Assembly: GCA_001661515.1 (NCBI GenBank)
Contig: LUVW01000012.1
Span: forward strand, 387,739-417,210
Source of the DNA: Capniomyces stellatus
Taxonomy: Eukaryota > Kickxellomycota > Harpellomycetes > Harpellales > Legeriomycetaceae
DNA length: 29,472 nucleotides
Direction: 5' to 3'
A program made the translations under genes and the position numbers. The notes under the pieces were generated by a model. That model did no database searches, was not told where the DNA came from, and saw only the letters and a program-made list of their open reading frames with translations. Positions 1 through 11,198 of the stretch are shown here, piece by piece (position 1 is the first letter of the stretch; each line of letters begins with the position of its first letter).

Positions 1-47
1 TAATTTTTTTTTTTTTTTTTTTTTAAACGCTACAATTTTGTTAATTT

Positions 48-1468
48 CTATTCTTCTTCTTCCAAAACATCTGCAATTCTTCTGTAGCAAGCCAAAAACT
101 TTTGACCATTGTTTCTTGCCACCTTTCTTCCCTCTTCGGTACTGTTGTAAACACAGTGTACAACTGGATCATTATCCTACAAACAAAAACAAATAGATCA
201 AATCAAATCAAAAAAACGTCGATTATTGCCACACACACGCTCGCAAAAATATATGTCTTTTGACCCAAGTATTTATATTCTTACCAATTCTTCGTTAGGA
301 ATCCGCTCAAACAATGGATGTACATCAATGTGTTCTTTCATCCAAACATGCAGATCCTCCACATCAGTGATTGTGTACAGTATCCCGCCAACCTTAGTCA
401 CATACGCATACTCTGCAAGCAAAGTTGTGCTGATGATTCTGGCTTTGTGCTTTCTTTTTTTAAAGTGAGGATCTGGGAACAAAAAGAATGTTTTGGTGAG
501 CTGTCCTTTTCGGAAAAAGTTTGGCAAGTACTTCATCGCATTCATCCGCACAACAGCGATGTTCTTGTACCTTCCCGAAACCACCTTACTAGTTTCTCCA
601 CAGTCATCAATCTGCTTAAACTCCAACAAATCCGCCTCCGTATACTCCTCGTTATCCTCGTTACTCTCCTCCACACCTTTGCCTCCAACCAACGCTCCAG
701 CATCCCCAGATCCATCACCGCTACTCGCCAGCCCGTCTTGGATGCTTCTCAACACCTCAATTCTCTTTTGCAAGTAGTTCACCAGCTTCGTTCGGATCTC
801 CATACCCAACATCAACGTATTTGGAAACAATGGCGCCAATGCCACCAGCAATCCCCCATACCCACACCCAACATCTGCAAACTCAACTTGCGATAAATCA
901 ATCTTTGCCTCATCTTTGCCCTCCTCACCCACCGAAACCATTTGCTTTTCTTGCTCCTCCAGACAAACCCTTTTCGATCCTGTGTCCACCGCCTCGCTCT
1001 CCCTCTTTCCCTTCTCCAAAACCTTCTTTGACTCCTCAAAAGGCCTAAAATACGCCGGGTAGAGCGTACTCCAATCCTGACATTCTGGGTTTAATGGACT
1101 GTCACCCACCATAAATTCAAACCAAAAAAATCACATTTCAACCAAGTTTAGCTCATTATTCATTATACACTAAAGGTTTCAAGCGCGTTTTTTTTTTTTT
1201 TTTACTTTTTATAAATAACAATAATTTGCTATCGCTATTACTCAATTTTTTTTTTTTTTTGCCTTTTACTTACTAGTCTAACGGCATATCATTGAAAATG
1301 TTAACATGTGCACGCTGGCGAAAGAACTTTTTCTATACACAATATTATCCCGATCCATCATTTACCACCGATTAAATCAACCTCTCTTTCTTTATTCTTT
1401 GTGTTTTTTTCAAACCATTTTTCTTTTGTAAAATATTCTATTGATTTCATTATATTTTTATATTCCAT
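48..1468 (-). CDS. TRM8: tRNA (guanine-N7-)-methyltransferase catalytic subunit, Trm8/METTL1
   Basis: Methylates G46 of tRNA to m7G using SAM; in other fungi it works with the WD protein Trm82. Exons (minus strand): 1468-1382 (tentative), 1332-1274, 1098-285, 176-48. Visible: RQRAHVN in exon 2; [10 protein letters not shown] created across the exon 2/3 junction; SAM-binding DVGCGYGG and [17 protein letters not shown]; the signature [21 protein letters not shown]; and the C-terminal STEEGRKV in the last exon. Introns are GTAAGT...ACAG (1273-1099) and GTAAGA...GTAG (284-177). Two acidic insertions, one after the YPAYF segment and one before the RMNAMKY block, make it about 356-362 residues against 286 in yeast. 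The ATG at 1112 is intronic and is not the start. The first exon, joined through a weak GTTGAT donor at 1381 and acceptor TATAG at 1333, is lysine-rich and could start at 1468 or 1450. Family assignment is very secure; the 5' end is not. Confidence 0.93.
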
Positions 1469-2241
1469 CCTTTTGTTTTTATTATCATTACCTGTGGAAG
1501 CTTCATTTTTGTTCTTCTTCTCTCTTTTGTACTGTAAGTTTAAATCTATATAGCTGTCAATCGAAATTTTATTTACTGATTCTCGAATTACTCTTTGAAG
1601 GTTTTATTTTTAATTCTATTCTCTCGTATCTTTAAACCGGTGCCGTATCCTTTTTTTTTTTCTCTCTCTTTCTTTACTCTGCCGATATCTAAAATAATCT
1701 TAGATAGTTGTGCTTTAAATCAATCGAGTTCTTTTACTGCAAATATATCGAAAACAACCAGTATGGAGCGAAAAAAAATAAAAAAAAATAAGTAAATCGA
1801 TATATCTCTCGGTTTACTATTTGAAAATGTTTTGTGTTTTTTTTTCTTTTTTTTCTTTTTATTGCAATTCGTATTTTTTTTTTTTAAATTGAAATTTAAC
1901 TACTTTTTTTTATTTGATCTTGTTGCTAGTGGTGGAAAAAGAAAAAAAAAATCGAATTCTCATAAAACAATTCTCTACCAATTATACTATTTCAAACTAT
2001 TCCACCATTTCAAAGCTTCGATTTGAAAGTCAAAAACTAAAACAAAACAAACCATTCCAAAAGTTTGCAATTAACGAGCGTTATCAAAATGGAATATAAA
2101 CGACTCTCAGCCCCCCCCCCCCAATTCTACTCCGTTAACTCATATATCTGAGTAATCGTCTATATTCATCCATCTGTATCTACTCATCTATTTGTATATT
2201 CAAGTTTAAACCCAACATTATCCTTTCCATCTCGCCCCATC
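1469..2241. other. AT-rich intergenic region upstream of TRM8
   Basis: Lies between the 5' end of TRM8 and the 3' end of IBA57, both on the minus strand, so it should hold the TRM8 promoter and the IBA57 terminator. It is dominated by T and A homopolymer runs. A run of 12 C residues at 2111-2122 is the only GC-rich element. The short open frames here are low-complexity and no coding signal is evident. Confidence 0.6.
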
Positions 2242-4148
2242 CTAAGGCCACCATTTGGGTATCCACGGTTTCACAAATAGGCTGCTACCGTCTTGTTTCT
2301 TTATCAAAAGCGGTACAACGTGGTTTTCAGAGCTCAGTTTGTTATACTCGGGTACCACCTCCAATCGCACCAACGCCAGCCCAACATTATATATTGAAGA
2401 TGCCAATTTCCCTGGAACTCCTCTTCGGCCTTCCTTTTTCTCGGCCACCTGCTCTGAGCTATTTGGCTTTGAAGATAGCTCTTTTTTTGGATAAATCATC
2501 TTTGTGATCTCTGTTTGTGGCGCCAACTGGCCAAAATCAGCTGTTCTGTCTACTGAGATCTCAGCCCTGAGTTTGGTTTTAATAAATTTTGAGTAGAATA
2601 GCACAACGAGTTCCATTAGTTCCATTAGTTGCTAAAACCAGAATAACCGGCATAACCAATAACAATAGCATATATAGATACATGGATGAGCAGACTGAAA
2701 CAAACCCGCCTATCTGTACGTCTACGCATTTTATATTTTGTTAACAGCCACTTACTTTGAATAGATATCTTCGGAATTGCTTATTATAACTGGGACCATC
2801 CGTTTTCTAATCACCCCTCTATGGTACGTCCGGATAGTCAACTCCTGTCCCATATAGCATCCCTTTGTGAAATTAACTAATGTGGGCCATCATAGATTTG
2901 TAACTTTTTTTTTTAAAAAAAACTATTTTACCTCCAAACATAATATATGTCAGTATAAGCACACACAAACATACTGATCTATACAGTGATCACCAATTTT
3001 TAAAGCTGGTTGTTTACCTCCGTTCATAAAGTCTAAATTTAATTCTAACGGCAATGATGTTCGAGAAATAAAATCATCTGGCCCCTCTGGAACACCCAGC
3101 AGGATTCTTCGCAGTTTGTACTCTTCTGGTGTGGTTTGAACAAATGATTCAGGCAACAAGGCTACATAACAAAACAATCGAGGAAAATAAAATCAAGGTT
3201 ACAAACACGCTCAAACGTTGTCCAGCAACAATCGACACCCAATAAGTCGACACCTAATAAGTCGACATCCATCCATTCTTCTTTTTTATTTCGTTTGCTA
3301 AATCCAAACTTCTTACGTTTAACGCCCTTATCAAGCAAAACTCGAACTCCCATATCAGGAGTCCGAGTGTCGTTCATCCATACTTGCGAGCTGCTGCATT
3401 CGGTCGACTTGTACACTAGACTCCCTTTTGGCAGCTTGGTAATCGACTCAGACGGCTTTCCTACGAGGAACTTGTCTGAGGGCCCCCAAACACTCCATAC
3501 ATCATACTCCTCGCTGACATCGGCAATGGTTATCTTTGACCTCAATTTATGGATGTTAAATAGCATCATGAGCGTTGACTTCATCGAACTGTCAATCTCA
3601 ATAAGGAATACAGGGTGTGGAAACAGCGACCCAAAGTTTTTGGGGTACATGAATGCATCCATCAGAACCCTACCCTATTTAGAACATTAGTCGCAACATG
3701 AACTTAAACACAAGCACGTACTATTCTGTGAGTGGCTTTAAACAAGAAGGAATCAAAATAGTAATACCTCTACAGCTTAGGTCAAATCAAATTTATCTTG
3801 TGGACTTACATTCCCCAAAAGAAACGACTGCAGAATACCAGACCCACCCTGGCTTATTATCGGCATATTGTTGGTTGACAAGCCCTGCAAAAACTGTGCC
3901 GAATCATCGCCGCTTACCTGAATAACAGCCCGATTTGGCAGTTTTGCATACTGATCGCCATACAAGCCCTCCCTTACTAGTAATCCTATGTCTGAACTCT
4001 TATTGCTAGTATACAATCTCTTTGAATCTAAATTACAAGCCGAAATCCTTCCACCTTCAACACAAGTCCTTTTAATCAAATCCAACACTTTCCCTTGTAC
4101 TCTATATCCTCTCAGCAATGCTGAACACCTTTGCAAATGCCTAAACAT
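2242..4148 (-). CDS. IBA57: Mitochondrial Fe-S cluster assembly factor of the Caf17/Iba57 (YgfZ/GcvT-like) family
   Basis: Acts late in mitochondrial [4Fe-4S] cluster assembly with Isa1/Isa2. Exons (minus): 4148-3810, 3674-3317, 3161-3018, 2876-2756, 2566-2242, giving 428 aa with all phases consistent. Exon 1 has a basic, acidic-poor N-terminus consistent with a mitochondrial presequence, then [23 protein letters not shown]. Exon 2 opens with GRVLMD. Exon 3 has [14 protein letters not shown]. Exon 4 carries the family signature [10 protein letters not shown] with its cysteine near residue 287, followed by HRGVIRKR. Exon 5 has [10 protein letters not shown] and ends WIPKWWP, as in other Iba57 proteins. 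The last acceptor is taken as CTCAG at 2567 because it is the one that keeps frame after the exon 4 donor at 2755; the open frame just upstream (to 2625) is then intronic. Intron 2 contains a 15-bp tandem repeat. Human IBA57 is 356 aa, yeast 497 aa. Confidence 0.93.
3231..3270. repeat. Short tandem repeat inside IBA57 intron 2
   Basis: About 2.5 near-identical copies of the 15-bp unit GTCGACACCTAATAA, with one or two substitutions. They lie wholly between the exon 2 donor (3316) and the exon 3 acceptor (3162). The unit length is a multiple of three, which keeps a spurious frame open into the intron. Confidence 0.7.
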
Positions 4149-4712
4149 CGTTTTCTTTATTTACTTCTTCAAATTTTTGCCGTGGAAAATCCAGACAGTT
4201 TAATTATAACCTTTTTTTAAAATTCCAAAGCTGCCCCCCGGGTCGATCTTTGCCTAGTTACTCGGTTATTTCAGATATTGGCTGATTTGAGTTTTATTTT
4301 TCCCTTCCGACGTGGCTATTATTTATCTTAACACGGTATTTTCGGTAGAGTGAAATGGTTTTGGAAACAAAGTTTCAAAGAAAATTGTTTGTCCTTTTTG
4401 AATTCTTTTTGCTTGGTTTTGGCACACCGGAAACTAAAAGTAAAAGACCGGATAAGCACGTTATTTACATAACTTTCAAGTTTTGCACTTTATTTCTTTT
4501 TTTTATATCCAGTTTGAAGAAAAATATAGTAATTCGATTTATCAGTTAAATTTCAGTTTGCCGATTTTTCAAAGCAAAAAAGCCTCTTTTTCTACTAACC
4601 AACACAAATACGGACTTTTTCGGGTTTAACATAAAAAAAAGGCCGCTAATAGACTTGGTGGTTGATACTTTAAATTGAGATGCATTCTTGAAAAAGAAAA
4701 AAAAAGGAACAA
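4149..4712. promoter_or_regulatory. Divergent intergenic region between IBA57 and the TPP1-like gene
   Basis: The two flanking genes start at opposite ends and are transcribed away from each other, so this 564-bp stretch must contain both promoters. It is AT-rich with poly(T) and poly(A) runs. I could not identify a convincing TATA box or factor site. A 64-codon frame at 4355-4549 looks non-coding. Confidence 0.5.
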
Positions 4713-7700
4713 ATGTCAAGTAGCTTAGTGAAGAATTGGCTTGAAGACTGTGTTCTGTCCAAGGAATTCAGCGTTGGGACCGTTTACAAGGACACGAAGT
4801 TGGTCCAGATATGCAAAGTACGTGAAACACTTGTTCACTTTAAAGTAAAGGGTGAATTGCACTTGCACTTGCACTTGAATTAGGTACCTTTATAAAATAT
4901 TTATTGTTTATTGTTATTTTTTTTGGACTATTTTAAACTAGTTTTTGACCTTTGTAAGGGAGAAGGGAGTGCAGGTTGATATAAATGCCGTGGTCTCTGA
5001 TTGCCGAGTAACTATCCGTTCGGTTTTTTTGGAGGAGAGCGTCAAGGACTTTGAAATGTAACACCATTTAAACTTTAACTAATGCATCAGGCTTATCTCT
5101 AACCTTCGAGAATTGTCGAGTTCAGGTTGGCTCCTATGCTTCAATATACTTAATACATATCGTCTACATACGCCGACCCTTGAAAATAGCAAGAACAAAT
5201 TGAGGTTCACGCAGTGTGTCGGGCTGGTGCTGGTTCTGCAAGAGTATAGCTTTGATCACGGTTCTAGTAATCCGGAACAGGCGAAATCGAAATCACTTGA
5301 CTCAAATTATTTGCTTAGAAACACTAGCAAAAACACTCTGAAGCGTAGCTTTTCACACCTATTGGCTGACAACAACGAGGATGTCCAGTACTGGCTCAAA
5401 ATAAAAAAGTTCTACCATGTTGGGGGCGAAGGAACGGGAATAAATAACTCGGACAAGTTGGTTCCGATTCATGCTATCAAGGCAGTCAAAGACTCGATTA
5501 AAAGTATGTTATTGCAAATACAAATGTATTTGGTTTGTTGGCGAGGTAGTTATTGTGCATACACTTTATGTCTTTTTTTATGTTTTTTAAACGCCTTGTA
5601 GGAATAGAATCTAAAAAACCCAAGCTATTGACTGTTGGGAAAGGCGATCGGACTGCTAACAAGGCGCAAAAAAAGCAAATCCCCACCAAAATATTAGCAG
5701 ACCTGGTTGAAAAGAATTCGGAAACTAGCGAGAATCTGATGCCGATAAACAATGTTGATTTTCACACCGGAATGCGACCTGTCTGCGTATACGATGTAAC
5801 TAGTTTCATTTGGTTTCCCATCCCCCTTTTTTTTCATAAGACACAATTTGGATTCTGTGTGCGCTTTTATATCATTGTATATAACACTTGTTGTGGCAGG
5901 GTAGTTTTAAAGTGCGATTGCTTGCTTGTTCCGGTGTAAAATAGGATAAACTAATGAGTGAAGCGTTGGACAAACCAATGGAAATAGAAACGGATATGGT
6001 AGGATTCCCAATTACTCGGATTTACTTGGGTATACCTTTAAGCTATGGCTTCTGGTTGAACTTGATAAAATATAAACTTTTGTCTTTGCTTCCAACTTTT
6101 AATGCAAAACGAGTAGAACAACCTGCTACCGAGCGGGTATGTGGTCCATGTAAGCCAGCAGCTTCGAGAGTGGATGGATGCTCCGATAAGTAAGGATACC
6201 CTGGGTTTGATATTTCTATTTAAAACTAACCAACACCACGAAAACACGAGTGATGGAACTTGAATTGATAGCCATTTTGAATTCTGTGTTAGGCAAACAT
6301 TTCTTTCTGGCTGAAAATGGCAGCCCAGACGATTCCGCAAATGGGCAGATTAAATCTGGTGGCAGCAGTGTAAATGACATGCACTCGATTGGCTTGAGTG
6401 GTGCAGCCATGAGTAAAGGTGTATGCGGATATTTGGAACTAAATCAGGATGGTCTTGGGTCTGATGCTGAGGATGAAAACGGAGACTCGAGGTTTTCCAA
6501 CAATCTGATTCCCGAGATGTTGATTACTGATGAGTTTGAGTCGGCAAAAGCGAAACAGAGTGAAAATCGAGTAAATGGTTCTGTACTTGGCAAGGGAGAC
6601 ACCGGAGTCGTTGGGGAAACTCTGGATAGTGAGTTTTTGGATGGTTCTGACAAGCCTGGCAGCATTTCAGACTCGGGCTTGGACTTCACGATGAATGCTG
6701 ACGAGTGGATGTCATCAGAAATAAATTTGAAAGCAAAGGTTGCCTTGACGACAGACTTGGATGCAAAGAAGAATGTGGTTGAACGTAAGCAGTACAAAAA
6801 ACGCTTGACCAAATCTTTCTTGGAGTCTGAATTGGGATCAGAGATGGATTTTGATCTTAACAATCTGGGAGAGTTGGTAGTCAAAACACCAATTACCTCG
6901 ATCAGTCATGATCGGGTTGACAATTTTATAACACAAGCGAGGTGTATTACTGCTTCTGGAACTGGCAGTGATGAAACTACTCGGAATAAGAGCTCTGATT
7001 ACATGGAGAATAAAAGTAAAAGCAAAGAGATCAAAAGTAAAAGCAAGGACAGACATAAAAACAGACTGATTGATTCAGCAGTGATAATAGAGTCCGACTT
7101 GTACTCTGATAGTCAAGATACGGGGGCCGAATTTGTTGGGTCTGAATGTGAGATTATTGAGATTTCGTCCCAGATACGTTTAAGCAGCGATCAAAACGGC
7201 CTGTCAGCACATTCGCAGAACGCCCTTGTTGTAGAAAAAAGCAGCCAGGAATGCCGATATGAGTCTGATGAATACAGTGTGAATGGTGCAGCTATAGACC
7301 GCGGTTTAACAACGCAGCTCGGGCTCAAGAAAAACGCCAGAATTGATACAATAGTTGAGAACATGTATACAGAAAACAACAGCGTTCCCAACAGGCCTAA
7401 AGTCACCAAAAGCGGTAGTATATGTGGTGGTGGCAAAGGCGGGTTTGGCTCGGTGACTGAATGCTATTTAAATACAAGTAGCATAGCTAGTCCATACAAC
7501 CCGGCTTCGAGTACCAGTCTTAAGAAATCCACGAAAGGTGATTCTGGCAGTCTTGTTGGTGATGATTCAGATTTAGCAAATGGCTTGGCTTTAAATAGGG
7601 GTAGCGATGGCTCAGTAATCAATATCTACATCAAGCAAAGGTCGTGCTTTGACTCAAAAACAGTTGTTTTACATCCAAATCTCGTCTCTGGTGAAGAAAA

Positions 7701-7779
7701 TATTGTTGAAATCGATTCTGATAGCTCTAGTCCCAGCGTGAGCAGCTACAACATTGTGAAAAAAAGGCACTGGTTATAA
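4713..7779 (+). CDS. Probable shelterin subunit with TPP1/Tpz1-like OB fold
   Basis: Exons: 4713-4817, 4942-5057, 5121-5503, 5602-5795, 5900-5935, 6117-6189, 6251-7779; 2436 nt, 811 aa, phases consistent throughout. Residues 1 to about 175 follow the pattern of the TPP1/Tpz1 OB fold: an N-terminal LVKNWLEDCVL helix, VVSDCRVTIRSVF (the conserved VSD strand near residue 54), SVKDFE, a hydrophobic strand LRFTQCVGLVLVLQEYSF (about 101-118) and the closing strand VQYWLKIKKFYHV (about 162-174). In the family this domain recruits telomerase and the protein joins Pot1 to the rest of shelterin. A lysine-rich linker, a short ordered segment (LPSGYVVHVSQQLREWMDAP) and a roughly 500-residue acidic, Ser/Asp-rich disordered tail follow; the protein ends SYNIVKKRHWL. 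The exon 4 donor could instead be at 5787, in the same phase. The fold call rests on pattern only; Est3 or another OB protein is the main alternative. Confidence 0.58.
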
Positions 7780-8031
7780 TCCTAGGCCAAATCCGAACTC
7801 AAATTCAAAGTTTTAACCTAAAACTACAACTATAACCTCAAATCTGTATTACCGCGCAGTCTGCTTTAATTGTATTTTATTTCCACCACCATTTCAAAAG
7901 TGTAAATAATGATAGTTAAACCTTGTTAATTAATAAAAGTTTGGAAATAGTAATCGTACATCAACTTTTTTTCTTTTTTTGCTAAAAATAAATAATAATA
8001 ATAATAATGGCATTTGAACAAGGAGGCACGC
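7780..8031. terminator. Convergent 3' region with AATAAA-like signals
   Basis: The TPP1-like gene (+) and END3 (-) end tail to tail here. TTAATAAAAG near 7930 is a plausible polyadenylation element for the plus-strand gene. A short ATA/AAT trinucleotide run follows at about 7986-8007. Nothing else is seen. Confidence 0.45.
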
Positions 8032-9880
8032 TTATTTAGCCAGCAATAAATCGATCTCGTTAATTCCGTCGAGTACTGAGCTCTTGAAGTTTTCCAAAGA
8101 CTCGATATGACTGTCTAGAGAACTTGTTTCTTTCTTTAAATCAGAAACTGACTTTGATTCTCCACTATCCATTTTGTTCTTCAACACTTCAACAACTGAC
8201 TCTGAAATTATTCTGATTTTTCTTTTATGAGTCAAAAACTGCTGATACTCGTCATCTTTGCCTACAACTGCCCCACTTGATGCTACCTGACTCTTGGATG
8301 GGCTGCTCTTCAAAATTTCAATTTCCTGGTTCAACGATTCAAGCTGCCTCTGAAGCTGTGCTAAGCTTTCGCCTTTACCCGATGTTTGCGTTCCGGTTAT
8401 ATTAGCTAGCAAAGTATCAATCAAAGGCAAGTTAGGACTGTTAGGCTGATGGGGGGTTTCTCAGCGATCAAGGAAACTCCAATAAGGTTAAATCAAGCAA
8501 GTACAAATTTATTTTATGACTTTTTTATTTTTATGATATGCTATAACAAACACAATAATGACATGTGCGTAATTATAGCAGGGCACTTGTGTTGAGCGGT
8601 ACCTGATAGTGCTGGAGATCCCGACTTTATTCTTGACATATAAGCATCGGCCAAATTGGCACTGTCGCTTATATTGCCAAACGACCTGCCACTAGTGATT
8701 GCTTGTGCTGAGGATGTAGACTGGCCATACTCGCCAATACCACCCAAAATACCAGAAGCACTCGCGCTCCCACCAGTTCCATCCGACTGCAGCGATTCGT
8801 AGATACTGATTCGGTCCTTTTCAGTTAACGACGATGCTGTCCCGTGACCAAGCTTAACTTGACCCAACATCTTCATCATTACCACAAACTGTACTTTGTT
8901 GATTTTTTGGTATTTACGGATATCAACCAAGTTCCTATTTACAAACAACCAAAGCTCGTTATTACAATAAATCCAATAATAATAATAATAAAGTCAAATA
9001 AAAAAGTTTAATCTGATAAATCTAATAAAAAAGCATCTAGCAATTAACTGCGAACACAAAAGTGTACATATATTTAAGGCAAGCCGCCAAACTAGTCTTA
9101 CCAAATCTTTATAATTTCGCCAGTTTGGATTCCCAGTGACTTTAGAAACTCATCCAACGCGACCATTGACACTGTAGACTGTCCGTTTGCATAATGTTCG
9201 TAAAACTTTTCGTATCTAATTCTAGACTGCTCCTCTTCGTTCTGCACCATGTTCTGAATTTCACTGCCATGCGAACTTCCAAAGTAGTGCCGCTTAGTGG
9301 TCGGTATTAGCTTTTGTGGTAGAGTACTCGGTGGTGTTGCAACCACCCCTGTGAGTATACAAGTAATAAGCTTCATGGCAATGCAGAACTCGCTGTAATC
9401 CAGTGCCCCATCCTTGTCAATATCCGCAAGCTCCCTAAACCCACAAATAAATTACAACACAGCACTTTATCATTTACTAAAAGCGAACCCACTTTCTCCC
9501 ACACTCTCCCACTTTCTCTCACTTTCAATTTAGTCAATTATAGATTGTGTTTATTTCCTAGTAACTCTACTCAAACAACCAGACTCTCCACTAGTAACAT
9601 TTCTACATACCATATTTCTTTTAGCTGTGCATTTGACAGTCCCGATTGCATAAACACTTTGAGACAGATCTCGCCTTTAACATAAATTTCAATTTACAAA
9701 ATCATCTCACATTTTAATTCTATAATCCTGCTGAACTTTATTATCAAGGTCAATCGTTAATTCAAGTAATGCAAATGTTTTTGAAGTGCATTTACCTGAC
9801 AGCACATTGTTAACGGGGCCATACTCTTGAAACAATTGCAAATATTTCGCTTGTTCCTGCTGGGTTATTGACAGATCCAT
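8032..9880 (-). CDS. END3: End3, EH-domain component of the Pan1 actin-regulatory endocytic complex
   Basis: Endocytic coat adaptor that works with Pan1 and Sla1 at cortical actin patches. Exons (minus): 9880-9796, 9674-9611, 9434-9102, 8934-8603, 8459-8032; 1242 nt, 413 aa, all phases consistent. The first EH domain (residues about 7-100) contains a canonical EF-hand loop, DIDKDGALDYSE (54-65), preceded by LKEIWELA and followed by FCIAMKLI and the LPQKLIP motif usual after EH domains. The second EH domain is degenerate: in LVDIRKYQKINKVQF the calcium-loop acidic residues are missing, as is usual in End3. A Ser/Gly-rich linker leads to a C-terminal coiled coil with heptad-like LAQLQRQLESLNQEIEIL and LDSHIESLENF. 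The exon 5 acceptor (GCTGAG at 8460) was chosen over nearer AGs because it alone keeps frame. Yeast End3 is 349 aa. Confidence 0.92.
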
Positions 9881-11198
9881 TCTATTATCACCGATTCGTG
9901 TTTGTCTGTATCTAAATATTCGACGTTCTAGTGTTAAGGCAAAAGTGTAATTTAAACAGCAGGTTGTCTTTAAATTCGCCGGTTTATTCAATTGCTCTAA
10001 ACTCCTAGTCAATCTATTCTGAAACACAGAAACTAGAACAAAACATCAAGCACATTTATTCTCCGTACTTGCTGTTCTGGGGCATTTACTAACATTTGCA
10101 AAAAGTGTAATTTTGCTGGGAATTACCGCTTATTCTACTGGCCGGGACACACAAACAATTGGTGCTACTCTATTGGACAATAAGAGTTTAATTTTATTAC
10201 TAAGCAGCCAAACTTTCTTTTCCAACAGCGCTGCTATTGATGCAGAAGGTTCACTAACTTTGGCACTTTAGCACTTAGGCTCTTCCTAGTGTTTAATCCT
10301 GGAAGCGCTTTAAATATAAATATCAATTTTCACTAAAGTCATGCCATAAAACTCTAATCGCAATTTTTTTTTATATCGATAATTTCAGCAGCGAATGGTA
10401 CTGGGTTTTTGCCCATTTTCCTGCTAGAATATGAGATTGGGTTAACCTGTTCTAGCAAAACCAATAATCACTTTGAAAAAAAACCACACCTGAATAACAT
10501 TACAGCCTATAGTGATGCCTAAAACCCAATTACTAAAATTCTACATAATAAAACATAGACGGTAGTATTTGTCTTGCCTTATCTCCAATTTTTTTTGATT
10601 GAGGAATTTAGGTTAAAAATCTGGCCAAAAAAAAAAAAACATTGGCTCAGCTCGAATGATAAATAAATGGCTGCACTCGATTAGTAGGTTTTTTTATTTG
10701 AAAAAAAACTATGGAGTAAACTTGATTAAAGCAACATTCATATTTTTCTACAATGAAAGAATTATAAAAAAAAAGCCATTATTGCTCAAATTCATTCAAT
10801 TTTTAGGCCAAAAAAAAAACAATTAAGAAAGACTCGAATATTAATTCTGTATAGCGACTTTTCTTATTAGAAATTCATTATTTTTAAATCATCTTGAATC
10901 GAATAAACAAAAGAAACAAAGTAAGTCGAAACCTAATACTCCTTATTCATTGCCACAACATATTTCAGCAATCCATACTTGAATTTGCATGAATCTCTTC
11001 AGCTAAAGCGACTTTTTAATCTAAATCCAAATCCAAATTCGTCTTTAATATTTAAATTTAAAAAAAAGAACTGATGATTCGGATTTGTGTTTTTTTTAAC
11101 ACGTGAAACAACCCAATTCAGAGTATAAATCAAACAAACATAGATACTTTATCTAAAAAAAGAGCTTTGCTCTACTAATCTGTACTTTTTAGTTTAAA
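9881..11198. promoter_or_regulatory. 1.3-kb divergent region between END3 and COX9
   Basis: Contains both promoters. Most of it is AT-rich with many A/T runs. An inverted CCAAT (ATTGG) lies near 10171. The cluster close to COX9 is listed separately. No open frame here looks coding; the one running upstream from END3 (to about 10027) is 5' untranslated sequence. Confidence 0.5.
11100..11129 (+). promoter_or_regulatory. COX9 core promoter cluster: CACGTG, CCAAT, TATAAAT
   Basis: Within 30 bp there is a palindromic E-box CACGTG (11100-11105), a CCAAT pentamer (11113-11117) and a TATA-like TATAAAT (11123-11129), 70-100 bp upstream of the COX9 ATG. In fungi the CCAAT-binding HAP complex and CACGTG-binding bHLH factors such as Cbf1 control respiratory genes, so the arrangement is plausible. 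It rests on motif matches only. Confidence 0.4.

Noticed and set aside
318..896. 192-codon open frame on plus
   Set aside because: Antisense to the third exon of TRM8, whose minus-strand product is clearly recognisable.
2567..2625. In-frame ATG-containing extension of the last IBA57 exon (MELMELVV)
   Set aside because: Joining it would need a phase 0 donor in exon 4; the available donor at 2755 is phase 2, and only the acceptor at 2567 keeps frame.
5954..6193. 80-codon plus-strand frame starting with ATG
   Set aside because: It begins 9 nt after an apparent stop, overlaps a better exon in another frame (6117-6189), and lies mostly in a predicted intron.
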